Positions 1-7,131 of a DNA stretch of 50,326 nucleotides are shown here, piece by piece. The notes under the pieces were generated by a model. The model was not told the origin of the DNA, did not search any database, and was given only the letters and a program-made list of their open reading frames with translations. How positions within the stretch are numbered: position 1 is the first letter of the stretch; each line of letters starts with the position of its first letter. A program made the position numbers and the translations under genes. This DNA is from a virus, in the IMG/VR virus record IMGVR_UViG_3300033156_000254, positions 1 to 50,326 of that record. The stretch is one strand, 5' to 3'.

Positions 1-64
1 TGCAGATGCACGGGATTTTGGTGCTGTTCTGGACGGGACAACAGATGACAGCGCTGCAATCCAA
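1..64. repeat. 64-bp terminal direct repeat (left copy)
   Basis: These 64 bases are identical to 50263-50326. Both copies lie in the same reading frame of the tailspike gene, so joining the ends restores one uninterrupted gene. The repeat is most simply the overlap of a circular or circularly permuted assembly, not a biological terminal repeat, because it lies inside a coding region with no packaging signal in sight. Confidence 0.95.
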
Positions 65-1147
65 GCAGCGATAGACAGCGGGCTAGGTATTGTTGTGGTG
101 CCTTATTCTCCCTCGGGCACACGCATAGCTAACACGATCAATCTGAATGGAACTCGCAGAGTTTTTCTCTTCTATTCAGATGTGTTTGTTGATGTGCCAA
201 GCGGCGATCCTGGCTTTTTGATAAACGGTGATAGCCGCAATACTATCCGCTTTTATGGCCGGTGCTATGGTAATGCCAAGACCAATGATTTCCTCAAACT
301 ACGTCATGGTATCAATAATAATATCTTCATTAATCGCGCTGATACGTTCCGCTACGCAATCTACTTAAAACAAGAGGCTGAAGGAGAGACCCTTACCGAA
401 AACATCATCACGTACAATTATATCGGTGGAAATACGAAAAATGTTTATATCCCCAATCCTCCTTCAGGACAGTCGACGATACCTATAGAGGGGCTGGAAC
501 TACGCGGAGGTAGCTTATTTAGCGCTGACTATGGCATTCATATCGAGTCGGATATCGATGCCAAGTATATGTTAGTCACAGGCACTATCGATTGTGGGGC
601 AGGGAATTACGACTTTGTGAATGAAGGAGAGAATCACGTCCTTATCCTTGCCAAATGGTTGATTGAAGCTAACTGCATCTTCGGACCTGGGGATATCGTG
701 TTTGATCTGAAGACGGGCCGCCTGAAGATATACGGATCGGCTAGCACTCCTGGATTGATACTTGATCCCGATGATGCTCCTTCACAAGTGATCAGTGGAT
801 TCAAATATATACAACTTATCAGGAACATCGCGGCGCCGAACACTCGCGAGGGCTTGCTGATAGGGTCCGCTCCCTTGGACTCCCCAGATGCCGTAAGTCT
901 CAACGTATATACTGATGTAAAGGATGGGACAGCCTCCGGGGAAAAGGAGGGAGGCCTCCAACTGGCCTACCGCAGGAATGACAACGCCAGCGCTATTGCG
1001 GGAGGAAGGATCGCTATTGTAAAGATCGCTGGGAGCAATAAAAGTAAATTCCAGTTTTTTACCGAAGAAGGAATCCAGATAGCTGAGCTAGATGACGCTG
1101 GAAATCTTAAAATTGCAGGCACAGTGACAGAGAATGCTACGTTCTAG
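2..1147 (+). CDS. tailspike / tail fibre with pectate-lyase-like beta-helix (C-terminal part; continues from 49724)
   Basis: The reading frame is open from base 2 and ends with TAG at 1145-1147. The N-terminal part is at 49724-50326. Joined through the 64-bp repeat, the protein is about 561 residues. The segment starting ARDFGAVLDGTTDDSAAIQ is the signature of the pectate lyase 3 / right-handed beta-helix family (GAxxDGxTDDSxAIQ), seen in many phage tailspikes that bind or cleave surface polysaccharide. The part after it is rich in N, I, Y and G, as expected for beta-helix rungs. The end (residues roughly 480-561) looks like a fibre-tip domain. Receptor binding at the tail tip is inferred from the fold and from its position among the last tail genes. 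Confidence 0.85.
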   Translation, partial: ADARDFGAVLDGTTDDSAAIQAAIDSGLGIVVVPYSPSGTRIANTINLNGTRRVFLFYSDVFVDVPSGDPGFLINGDSRNTIRFYGRCYGNAKTNDFLKLRHGINNNIFINRADTFRYAIYLKQEAEGETLTENIITYNYIGGNTKNVYIPNPPSGQSTIPIEGLELRGGSLFSADYGIHIESDIDAKYMLVTGTIDCGAGNYDFVNEGENHVLILAKWLIEANCIFGPGDIVFDLKTGRLKIYGSASTPGLILDPDDAPSQVISGFKYIQLIRNIAAPNTREGLLIGSAPLDSPDAVSLNVYTDVKDGTASGEKEGGLQLAYRRNDNASAIAGGRIAIVKIAGSNKSKFQFFTEEGIQIAELDDAGNLKIAGTVTENATF

Positions 1148-1178
1148 CCATTAAAAGGAATCGTGCAGGGAGTGAGGA

Positions 1179-2825
1179 ATGATGGGTTCAACTAGTGGGT
1201 TGCCGCGCAGCGGAGTATACGGAGTCAGGGCCAATCTGTCTGATTGGTCTATTCCTGTATTTATCCAGATGCCTACACGCCCAAGCGGCCCCGCGGTTCC
1301 CTCTAATGTATCTGCATCTGGAGCACTAGAGTCCATCGTGGTAACTTGGTCTAAGCCCACTACCCATGCCGATGGGACTCCGCTTAAAACAGGAGAACTG
1401 GCCGGATTCTGGCTGTATTGGGGTGATAGTCCCGGCATAGACCCTACCGATCCCTCATCTTATGATGGCAAAGAATGGATCAACGGAGAGAGGTTTACAT
1501 TCACCATCCCGGATCCCTCATCTTATCCGGGGCCTTACTATTTCGCTGTACAGGCCATGGATACTGAGGGCAACGCTTCTGATCTTAGCAACGAAGTTTC
1601 AGCGAGTGGTTGGGCACAAGAGGATGTGCCTCCCGATCCTGTGGTAGATGATTGGTCTACAGGAAATGCCGAATCTGTCTTAGTTGGCAGGGAGCGTATC
1701 TTTATCAAGTTTCGGCTCCCCAAATCGTCATGGGTACGGTTCTCACATTACAACGTTTACTATGATGTAGATACGGGCGGCGGATTCTCGGGATCTTGGA
1801 CATATCTAGCCTCTGAGGTAGTTGGCTTCATGCATTCGCCCTTGAACGAATCCTACAAGTACAGATACAAGATCACGGTGGTGGCCGAGGACGGCACAGA
1901 GACCACGGGGACAATCCATGACAATTCCGGGGCAGGATATCAGCCGAATGAAACTGACCAATCCAATCTTTTAGCCGACGTGGTGGCAGCCCAACATATT
2001 GTGGCGGCATACGACATCACAGCGCGGACGCTCTACGGTGGGACGCTACAAAGCTTAAACTGGGGCACATCTGCGGGCACTCAACTGGACCTTGACAATG
2101 AGGTAGTCAGGCTAGGGGGCAGCAATGTGGGATACAACTCTGGCACTGGCATCTGGATTGGCAATGATGCAGGCACCTACAAACTATTCGTGGGCAATTC
2201 TGGTGGCAACAAGCTGCTATGGGATGGGGCGGGACTTACTCTAGTGGGTGTGGTCACTATCACGGGCGGGTCGATTATTAACTCGGGCGGATACATCAAA
2301 TCGGTCAATTATTCGGAGGGGAGCGCGGGATTCAAGATTGACGGTTCGGGAGATGCGGAGTTTAACGATGTAACTGTGCGCGGAAGCCTGGAAGTAACTA
2401 GCAACGATGCGATTATAATCACAGATTCTGCGGGATCTACGATCTTCGATTCCGATAGTAAATTTCAAGGGGCACGGCTGATAGATGCAGGCTATATTTC
2501 CGATCCTACCACGGGTTATACAATTGTGAGGTCTTGGGCATCTGTGACAGTCCCGACAGGGAAAAGGTGGATTGTCATTGTCTCTCCTTGGGAGACATAT
2601 TTCCACGATACTGATATGAACATCGGGACACTGGATGATTTTCTATTGCAGGTAGGAGGAGAATTCAAAGAGGGGTCGATAGTAACGGGGTTCTTGACGG
2701 CAGGAAGCCATACCGATGTGGATGTATATGTACAACATCGGGTTAAATTGGTTCGAGACGATGGAACAGAGTTTATTGATTACACGAACGGGATAAACTG
2801 GATTATCTTGGAGGTTCCGGCATGA
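1179..2825 (+). CDS. tail-tip / fibre protein with fibronectin type III-like domains
   Basis: 548 residues. About residues 35-150 and 150-260 look like two FN3-type beta sandwiches (PSNVSASGALESIVVTWSKP, then WVRFSHYNVYYDV). The segment NLLADVVAAQHIVAAYDITARTL, then LYGGTLQSLNWGTSAG, resembles the region after the FN3 domains in phage host-specificity J-type and fibre proteins. The C-terminal third is a repetitive beta region (GGSIINSGGYIKS; FNDVTVRGSLEV). Start ATG 1179, with GGGAGTGAGGA directly upstream. A second ATG follows at 1182. It follows the tailspike by 31 bases and overlaps the next gene by 4 (ATGA), so it belongs to the late tail operon. Confidence 0.75.
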   Translation: MMGSTSGLPRSGVYGVRANLSDWSIPVFIQMPTRPSGPAVPSNVSASGALESIVVTWSKPTTHADGTPLKTGELAGFWLYWGDSPGIDPTDPSSYDGKEWINGERFTFTIPDPSSYPGPYYFAVQAMDTEGNASDLSNEVSASGWAQEDVPPDPVVDDWSTGNAESVLVGRERIFIKFRLPKSSWVRFSHYNVYYDVDTGGGFSGSWTYLASEVVGFMHSPLNESYKYRYKITVVAEDGTETTGTIHDNSGAGYQPNETDQSNLLADVVAAQHIVAAYDITARTLYGGTLQSLNWGTSAGTQLDLDNEVVRLGGSNVGYNSGTGIWIGNDAGTYKLFVGNSGGNKLLWDGAGLTLVGVVTITGGSIINSGGYIKSVNYSEGSAGFKIDGSGDAEFNDVTVRGSLEVTSNDAIIITDSAGSTIFDSDSKFQGARLIDAGYISDPTTGYTIVRSWASVTVPTGKRWIVIVSPWETYFHDTDMNIGTLDDFLLQVGGEFKEGSIVTGFLTAGSHTDVDVYVQHRVKLVRDDGTEFIDYTNGINWIILEVPA

Positions 2826-3175
2826 GCATAGTGGTTTTCTATGATCGCAAAACAGGCGATATTCTAAAAGTTGACCCACACCCCGAATGGGGACAGCGAG
2901 AGCTTGTTTTGAACTATTATCGCAGAAATCCGGGGCTTTGGCCAAAGGGGGCAGGAGCGCTTACTGTACCAGAAGAAATTCCTTGGGACGGAACCCCAGA
3001 TAATTGGATTGTAATACAAGATAGCACAGGGAATCCGCGGCTGATGCTGCGTGAAGAGTATGAGATAGAATGTGAAATTAGAGAGAAAAGAGAAGAGCTT
3101 TTACTTGGCTTAGTGTTGGACAAATTGTCTGACACGGCCCAAAAGAAGGTACAACGGAGTCTGTTAGATCAATAA
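2822..3175 (+). CDS. small tail-associated protein, unknown function
   Basis: 117 residues, translationally coupled to the fibre gene by an ATGA overlap. The N-terminal half is mixed and aromatic (MSIVVFYDRKTGDILKVDP; NYYRRNPGLWPKG). The C-terminal third is a charged helix (EYEIECEIREKREELLLGLVLDKL). Small genes of this kind often follow fibre genes as chaperones or tip components, but I recognise no family. It is the last rightward gene of the tail operon and overlaps the end of the convergent metalloprotease gene by 7 bases. Confidence 0.6.
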   Translation: MSIVVFYDRKTGDILKVDPHPEWGQRELVLNYYRRNPGLWPKGAGALTVPEEIPWDGTPDNWIVIQDSTGNPRLMLREEYEIECEIREKREELLLGLVLDKLSDTAQKKVQRSLLDQ

Positions 3176-3648
3176 TCGGGCCTTATACTTACAAACGGAA
3201 AGAGACACACATCAGAACCAGGGTGCCACATGGTTCTATTACAGGCTGCAATGTTTCGGGCTTCGTACAGATAACTGCATCCCTCTATTGGGATTATGTG
3301 CTCTATGCCGGGACAGTAGAGAAAAGGCCCCATGGCCTGGAATTGTTGTACATGTATAAGTTCGTGCTCTAGAACATTCTTTGGAAAACCATCTCCCCAT
3401 CTAGAGACGCCAATTGTATAGATGTCCTTTGAAATAACCACAAGGTATCCGCACTGGAGAGCCCATGCCTGAAAGGGAAAGGATAGCTCTGCTACAAATA
3501 CAGGATTGATATTGATTGCCCAGCCCAGATGTGTGGATACGGTTTGAATTTCAATCCTTTCTACATAGATCTGAGAGCCAGTCAAAGCAACTATCACTAG
3601 CGGGACGATCGTAATCCAAAACCCAATTCCCAGGTCTATGCGCATCAT
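3169..3648 (-). CDS. membrane-anchored zinc metalloprotease-like protein
   Basis: 159 residues from ATG 3648 (ATG 3645 and GTG 3654 are also possible). Residues 5-25 form one hydrophobic segment (LGIGFWITIVPLVIVALTG), a signal anchor. Near residue 95 is LEHELIHVQQF, a clear HExxH zinc-binding motif. EARN about 35 residues later could give the third ligand. Zincin-type proteases and some peptidoglycan peptidases carry this motif. The gene stands alone on the minus strand between the tail and lysis genes. A TATAAT lies at 3665-3660 (minus), so the mRNA would have almost no leader. No other gene in the window looks like an endolysin, so a role in cell-wall opening is possible but unproven. Confidence 0.65.
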   Translation of the reverse strand: MMRIDLGIGFWITIVPLVIVALTGSQIYVERIEIQTVSTHLGWAININPVFVAELSFPFQAWALQCGYLVVISKDIYTIGVSRWGDGFPKNVLEHELIHVQQFQAMGPFLYCPGIEHIIPIEGCSYLYEARNIAACNRTMWHPGSDVCLFPFVSIRPDY

Positions 3649-3659
3649 AATCACCCAAT

Positions 3660-3665
3660 ATTATA
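3660..3665 (-). promoter_or_regulatory. -10 box for the metalloprotease gene
   Basis: TATAAT on the minus strand, 11-14 bases before the candidate start codons, so transcription would begin at or next to the start (leaderless or nearly so). The -35 position (about 3683-3688) reads TAGCCC, a poor match. Confidence 0.4.
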
Positions 3666-3704
3666 TCGCATTATTATCCTGGGGGCTACTTTCGCATGGA
3701 AGAC

Positions 3705-3733
3705 TTGCCCCTTGCGCGACTTTGTGCTACAAT
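3705..3733 (+). promoter_or_regulatory. sigma70-type promoter, lysis-region operon
   Basis: TTGCCC (3705-3710), 17-base spacer, TACAAT (3728-3733). The same TTGCCC-17 layout is found at 27904. It is followed directly by an AGACR hairpin and a terminator, as at 27904 and 32707. Confidence 0.75.
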
Positions 3734-3750
3734 GAGTTTGGACGGGCAGA

Positions 3751-3765
3751 GCCTTAGACGAAGGC
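3751..3765 (+). promoter_or_regulatory. AGACR leader hairpin, copy 1
   Basis: GCCTT-AGACG-AAGGC: 5-bp stem and 5-base loop, starting 17 bases after the -10 box. Its last two bases are the first two of the terminator stem that follows. Same design at 27948 and 32751. Confidence 0.7.
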
Positions 3766-3792
3766 CCCCAGTCGAAAGACTGGGGGCTTTTT
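3764..3792 (+). terminator. intrinsic terminator in the leader
   Basis: Perfect 10-bp stem GCCCCCAGTC / GACTGGGGGC with a GAAA tetraloop, then TTTTT. It lies about 25 bases after the start site and 24 bases before the first gene, so default transcription would stop after about 55 nucleotides unless antitermination occurs. Confidence 0.85.
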
Positions 3793-3815
3793 GCTTGAGC
3801 CCGCAAGGAGGCAGC

Positions 3816-4112
3816 ATGAGAGCAAAGCTGGCCAAAGAGGACTTCTGGAAGCTCAAAGCACTAAACCAGGAGGCACGTGCTATTGGTGCAGAGGAACAGT
3901 TATTGCAGGCCAGGTATGAATCGTTGCAGCGGCGCAAGCAAGAACTAGAAAAGAAGTGGCAAGAGGCAATGGAGCGGGCGGCCCGTAGGGCCAAGGCCGG
4001 AGGGGCATTCGGTCAGTGGAGGGTGAATCTTCAATCTGACAATCCTGAGGAGGGATGGATCGAGTATCCAGATCCTCCTGCGGGAAAAAAGAAAAAAGGA
4101 GGCGAAGGATGA
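3816..4112 (+). CDS. small coiled-coil protein, first gene of the lysis-region operon
   Basis: 98 residues. SD AAGGAGG lies 5 bases before ATG 3816. An alternative start at 3696 would place the promoter and terminator inside the gene and is rejected. Residues 5-65 are a charged amphipathic helix (KLAKEDFWKLKALNQEARAI, QARYESLQRRKQELEKKW), likely a coiled coil. The tail is Lys/Gly rich (GKKKKGGEG). Position after the leader and before secreted and holin-like genes suggests a lysis or late accessory role, but no family is recognised. It overlaps the next gene by 4 bases. Confidence 0.6.
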   Translation: MRAKLAKEDFWKLKALNQEARAIGAEEQLLQARYESLQRRKQELEKKWQEAMERAARRAKAGGAFGQWRVNLQSDNPEEGWIEYPDPPAGKKKKGGEG

Positions 4113-4552
4113 GAAAGGCATTTGGGGCGGTCATTCTGGCGGCACTATTCGGGGCGGTCGCATTTGCCGGACCGTTCATCGGTTTTCGGCAGTTTGTAGA
4201 CCCGGGCGTGCCGGCCGCGTATCCCTGCTACTCCTTTGGGTGGGATGACACCTACTTTGGGGTGCAGGCGAGCAAAGTCTTCCCAGCGGACTTTGGGCTT
4301 GATGGAGCATGGCTTGTGGATGCTCAGGGCTACTTCCCTGCTATCAATATCAGTTCCCAAGTGGCCGTGCAGCCCACTTTGGGGCTGGGCGTGGGGGTCT
4401 ACATTACTAATCCGGCCATGTATTTCTCACCATGGTATGGCCTGGCTGGTGTCAGATTCAGGATCTTCAACGGGTCTGTATCCTGGGGTCTGATATATGG
4501 AGCGGGATGGTGGTATATCGACACCATTCTAAGATTTGAACTGAGGTGGTAG
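4109..4552 (+). CDS. secreted beta-rich protein with signal peptide (outer-membrane-like)
   Basis: 147 residues from ATG 4109 (SD AAAAGGAGG). The N-terminus MRKAFGAVILAALFGAVAFA is a textbook Sec signal peptide, with cleavage likely after AFA. The mature part alternates aromatic and small residues in short strands (YFGVQASKVF; LGVGVYITNPAMYFSPWYGLAGVRF; SWGLIYGAGWWYIDTILRFELRW) and ends with aromatic/basic residues and a final Trp, like a small outer-membrane beta barrel. If so, the host has an outer membrane and the protein may act in lysis or superinfection exclusion. The bases encoding the signal peptide contain one perfect and one near copy of the GGGGCGGTCG motif. Confidence 0.6.
   Translation: MRKAFGAVILAALFGAVAFAGPFIGFRQFVDPGVPAAYPCYSFGWDDTYFGVQASKVFPADFGLDGAWLVDAQGYFPAINISSQVAVQPTLGLGVGVYITNPAMYFSPWYGLAGVRFRIFNGSVSWGLIYGAGWWYIDTILRFELRW
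4151..4160 (+). repeat. GGGGCGGTCG motif, intragenic copy
   Basis: Inside the signal-peptide codons (reads Gly-Ala-Val). A near match (GGGGCGGTCA) lies at 4124. This copy may be codon coincidence, as it is not near a start. Confidence 0.5.
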
Positions 4553-4554
4553 GC

Positions 4555-4794
4555 ATGTCTTGGTGGCAAAAACTGCTAGTAGCGATTGTCAAGAGATGGG
4601 CGCCTCAGCTCGTGGCCCAGCTTCTCACTTCAATTGACCCGGAAGAGCTAGCGGATCGGATCAAACCGTACATTGTTTCGGCAATGCTACAGATGCCCAT
4701 AGAGTGGCAAAAGAACTTCGTGTTGGCTCTCAGGAAGTTAGCTGAATTCGTATCGGGGCTGGTACCGGATGAGGGGGCAACGGGCGGCCAGTAG
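4555..4794 (+). CDS. small amphipathic/helical protein, lysis region
   Basis: 79 residues from ATG 4555, with GAGGTGGT seven bases upstream (an earlier GTG at 4546 is less likely). MSWWQKLLVAIVKRWAPQLVAQLL gives an amphipathic N-terminal helix. Two more helices follow (DPEELADRIKPYIVSAMLQM and WQKNFVLALRKLAEFVSGL). No true membrane span. Possibly a pinholin or antiholin-like partner of the next gene, judged only from position. Confidence 0.5.
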   Translation: MSWWQKLLVAIVKRWAPQLVAQLLTSIDPEELADRIKPYIVSAMLQMPIEWQKNFVLALRKLAEFVSGLVPDEGATGGQ

Positions 4795-4819
4795 CGCAAG
4801 ATGGGATGCCGGGTCTGGT

Positions 4820-4830
4820 GGGGCGGTCGG
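4820..4830 (+). repeat. GGGGCGGTCG motif, intergenic copy
   Basis: GGGGCGGTCGG in the 80-base gap before the holin-like gene, 41 bases ahead of a second copy at 4861. Confidence 0.8.
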
Positions 4831-4860
4831 GTACCCGGCGGGGCAGGGGTGGGCAGAAAA

Positions 4861-4870
4861 GGGGCGGTCG
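4861..4870 (+). repeat. GGGGCGGTCG start-associated copy (holin-like gene)
   Basis: Ends 4 bases before ATG 4875. AAAAGGGG at its left edge occupies the SD position. There is no other SD. Confidence 0.8.
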
Positions 4871-4874
4871 ACGC

Positions 4875-5138
4875 ATGGATTGGATAGGCCAACTTAAGGG
4901 ACTACCGGAGACGGTTGCAGTTTTATTGGTGTCAGGATTTATCCTGGTAGCAGTTCTTCGCGGTGTCCTGCGATGGATCGTCAATCCCTTTTCCAAATTG
5001 ATCGAAAATCACCTAGAACATGATTCAGAGGAACGCAAACAGATGCGCAAGGTAATTGAGGGAGTTGACGAATCTCTACAGCACAACACGCATGTTCTAC
5101 AGCATCTTGCAAATATGCTGCAGTCAAAAGAGGAATAG
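4875..5138 (+). CDS. holin-like protein (one membrane span plus coiled coil)
   Basis: 87 residues from ATG 4875. Residues 10-32 (LPETVAVLLVSGFILVAVLRGVL) form a single membrane helix. The rest is a soluble charged helix (LIENHLEHDSEERKQMRKVI, ESLQHNTHVLQHLANML) like the coiled coil of XhlA / phi29-type holin-associated proteins. The start was chosen at 4875 because the upstream extension to 4806 is low-complexity Gly/Arg and carries the GGGGCGGTCG repeats. Lysis role inferred from size, topology and neighbours. Confidence 0.55.
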   Translation: MDWIGQLKGLPETVAVLLVSGFILVAVLRGVLRWIVNPFSKLIENHLEHDSEERKQMRKVIEGVDESLQHNTHVLQHLANMLQSKEE

Positions 5139-5146
5139 GAGGTGGC

Positions 5147-6253
5147 GTGCCGTTATCAGAAGAGCGCGCACTGGAGATAGTAAAGGCGTACAGGCAGATT
5201 AAAGAAGAGCATCCTGACTGGTCAGATCAAGCGATAGCGACACAGATTCCCAGGCGGGATGGGAAGAAGGGCATCACTCCCCACACTCTTACAATTGCTA
5301 AAACTCTAGCCGGAGAAACACGAAAGCGTGACATAGCCGACATTATCAGATCCATTACGAGCAGAGTTCCCAGGGGCCGCTCTGTTCTGGATGTAGTAGG
5401 TGTACCCGATGGTGCTGTAGCGTTCGGCGATATGCATTTCAATGATGTAGACTGTATGCACGAATCCTTTTTCTCTGCCCTGGATAAGGCGATTGAGCGA
5501 GTTAGCTTGCTCGGGTTTAGGCACATACTGTTCATTATTCCCGGTGACCTTATCAGCGGCACGGGAATCTTTCGGGGACAGGCTATTTCCAATATTGTCA
5601 ATGCACCACACCATCAGGCTATTGTGGGGGCCTGGGCTCTAAGAGTTATCTATTATCAGTTTCAGCAAGCCGGAATTGATGCCGAATTCATATATGTACA
5701 GGGCAACCATGATGTGTCCCGGGATAGCGGTGGGGATCTTGGATGGTGGGTCACTACAGAGGCACAAAAGCTTGGTTTGGAAATCAGTTATTTCCCGCTT
5801 GAGGCAATCGTTCAGTTTGCACCCGGCATAAGCATGCTAGTGGTACATGGGTTTGGATATTCTAGATTTCGCCCACAAAGCCCAGCATTTCAAGATCATG
5901 CCATCCGGCGAATACAGGAATTGAATGCCATGCGTCCACCGGAAGAGCAAGTGCAACATATCTTACATGGACATCAGCACTGGCTAAATCTGGGGTTCAG
6001 CATGGGGAATAGTTCCATTACGTTTCACTCTCTCGGAGGCTTTCAGCGTTATACGCGTAGGGTAAAATCGTTCAGGCCCATAGGCGGTGCATTGTTCTAT
6101 GTACGCGGCGGCGATCTAGTTTGGGAAGAATTGCGCCCCGATCCTGAAATACTTGAGCAAGAGCTAGATGATCCTTTCCTTTATGCTCGTAATGTAAGCC
6201 GAGTAGGTGATTGGCTTTATAGGGGGGCAGAGGAGCTCGGCTATGGACGATGA
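5147..6253 (+). CDS. metallophosphoesterase with N-terminal helix-turn-helix-like region
   Basis: 368 residues from GTG 5147, with AGGAGGTGGC directly upstream. Residues 1-60 look like a DNA-binding helical domain (YRQIKEEHPDWSDQAIATQI, GITPHTLTIAKTL). From about residue 85 the calcineurin-like motifs occur in order: GDMHFND, GDLISG, GNHD, VVHG and GHQHW, which supply the two-metal site. Such enzymes cleave phosphodiester or phosphomonoester bonds. The DNA-binding front half suggests a nucleic acid substrate. Its position in the lysis region is unusual. The end overlaps the next gene by 11 bases. Confidence 0.8.
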   Translation: MPLSEERALEIVKAYRQIKEEHPDWSDQAIATQIPRRDGKKGITPHTLTIAKTLAGETRKRDIADIIRSITSRVPRGRSVLDVVGVPDGAVAFGDMHFNDVDCMHESFFSALDKAIERVSLLGFRHILFIIPGDLISGTGIFRGQAISNIVNAPHHQAIVGAWALRVIYYQFQQAGIDAEFIYVQGNHDVSRDSGGDLGWWVTTEAQKLGLEISYFPLEAIVQFAPGISMLVVHGFGYSRFRPQSPAFQDHAIRRIQELNAMRPPEEQVQHILHGHQHWLNLGFSMGNSSITFHSLGGFQRYTRRVKSFRPIGGALFYVRGGDLVWEELRPDPEILEQELDDPFLYARNVSRVGDWLYRGAEELGYGR

Positions 6254-6485
6254 TGTCCTTGATGATCTTTACGAGGAGCTTGGCCGCATTGTCACAGAGC
6301 TAGTCATTCGGGCATTTCGTGATTATCTGGATGAGCAGGGTGAAGACTTATTGACGGCGGTGAAAGCCCAGCTATATGAGGGGATTCGGGATGCGGCTCG
6401 GGAGGAGATTGAGGCCGCGATCAAAAGCAATCTTTTGTTGATTCAAACTGCTCTAGGGGGTACTACGCGGGATGTCGAGGGATAG
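6243..6485 (+). CDS. small acidic helical protein
   Basis: 80 residues from ATG 6243 (SD GAGGAG; a longer frame from 6207 is less likely). It is almost wholly helical and acidic (MDDDVLDDLYEELGRIVTEL; REEIEAAIKSNLLLIQTAL). It overlaps the phosphoesterase gene by 11 bases, so is probably co-translated. Function unknown. Confidence 0.5.
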   Translation: MDDDVLDDLYEELGRIVTELVIRAFRDYLDEQGEDLLTAVKAQLYEGIRDAAREEIEAAIKSNLLLIQTALGGTTRDVEG

Positions 6486-6497
6486 CCTTCATAAAAG

Positions 6498-6506
6498 TGT
6501 TATAAT
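6498..6506 (+). promoter_or_regulatory. extended -10 promoter, leaderless start
   Basis: TGT-TATAAT: an extended -10 element with the box at 6501-6506, only 5 bases before ATG 6512. The predicted transcript would begin at about the A of the start codon. No clear -35. Confidence 0.5.
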
Positions 6507-6511
6507 GGGGT

Positions 6512-6919
6512 ATGCCATTGACCCTGCCGGAACTCGAAAAGATGCTCGGGTTGAAGTACAACGAACTAAGATCCCGTTTGAATGCTATCCGTGATATTCT
6601 GGACTCTATGCAGGCGATCCGGCGCGGCCCCCATAACCAGATCATACTCACGGACAATGGAGTGGCATTGCTACAGCGGCTCCATGAACTTATCAAAGAG
6701 GGCCGAACCATCCGTCAAGCCTCGGAGGAATTGCGCAGGGAGTTAGACTTGACCAAAGAGAGGGAGCCAGCACTAAGAAAAGAGGTTAGATTGGTCCAGA
6801 TCCGGCTCAATGAGTTAGAACAGCGACTGAATGAGCTTGAGCGCCAGGTAGATTTTCTCCGGGTTCCCCGGTGGAGGAGGATGCTGCCATCGCTCTTTCG
6901 CAGACAGGAACCCGATTAG
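6512..6919 (+). CDS. helix-turn-helix plus coiled-coil DNA-binding-like protein
   Basis: 135 residues. Residues 1-55 resemble a MerR-type winged helix (LTLPELEKMLGLKYNELRSR; ILTDNGVALLQRLHELI). Residues 65-120 are a long heptad coiled coil (LRRELDLTKEREPALRKEVR, LVQIRLNELEQRLNELERQV), ending in a basic tail (RVPRWRRMLPSLFRR). MerR-like proteins dimerise through such coils, so a small transcription regulator is plausible. There is no SD. An extended -10 lies 5 bases before the ATG, so leaderless translation is likely. Confidence 0.6.
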   Translation: MPLTLPELEKMLGLKYNELRSRLNAIRDILDSMQAIRRGPHNQIILTDNGVALLQRLHELIKEGRTIRQASEELRRELDLTKEREPALRKEVRLVQIRLNELEQRLNELERQVDFLRVPRWRRMLPSLFRRQEPD

Positions 6920-6948
6920 ACAGTATGTGGGACATTGGTCCGTTTCCC

Positions 6949-6977
6949 TTGTCACGCGCAAAAAATTACAATATAAT
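6949..6977 (+). promoter_or_regulatory. sigma70-type promoter
   Basis: TTGTCA (6949-6954), 17-base spacer, TATAAT (6972-6977). Followed about 40 bases later by an intrinsic terminator, so it would make an RNA of about 65 nucleotides. Confidence 0.75.
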
Positions 6978-6983
6978 TGATAG

Positions 6984-7048
6984 ACACCGATGACCATATA
7001 CGCTGCGCTGCTTCTCCCCGCGACATCAAGGACGCGGGGTTCTGTTTT
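6984..7048 (+). ncRNA. candidate short RNA / attenuated leader
   Basis: Predicted transcript from the promoter at 6949 to the terminator at 7016-7048, in a 212-base non-coding gap. It lacks the AGACR hairpin of the other three leaders. It could be a small regulatory RNA or an antiterminated leader for the XRE gene. Confidence 0.4.
7016..7048 (+). terminator. intrinsic terminator
   Basis: CCCCGCG / CGCGGGG stem with a 10-base loop, then TTCTGTTTT. Confidence 0.75.
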
Positions 7049-7069
7049 AGACAGGCTTTCTGATGGGAC

Positions 7070-7098
7070 TTGACTTTTGCATCAAACTTTTATATAAT
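7070..7098 (+). promoter_or_regulatory. sigma70-type promoter for the XRE gene
   Basis: TTGACT (7070-7075), 17-base spacer, TATAAT (7093-7098). It lies 22 bases after the terminator at 7048 and drives the XRE gene and the recombination operon. Confidence 0.8.
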
Positions 7099-7131
7099 AG
7101 TTCGATGATGACAGAAAGAAAGGAGGTGGGG

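Noticed and set aside
4124-4133. GGGGCGGTCA near-copy as a functional motif
   Set aside because: Lies in signal-peptide codons and matches the FGAV repeat of the protein.
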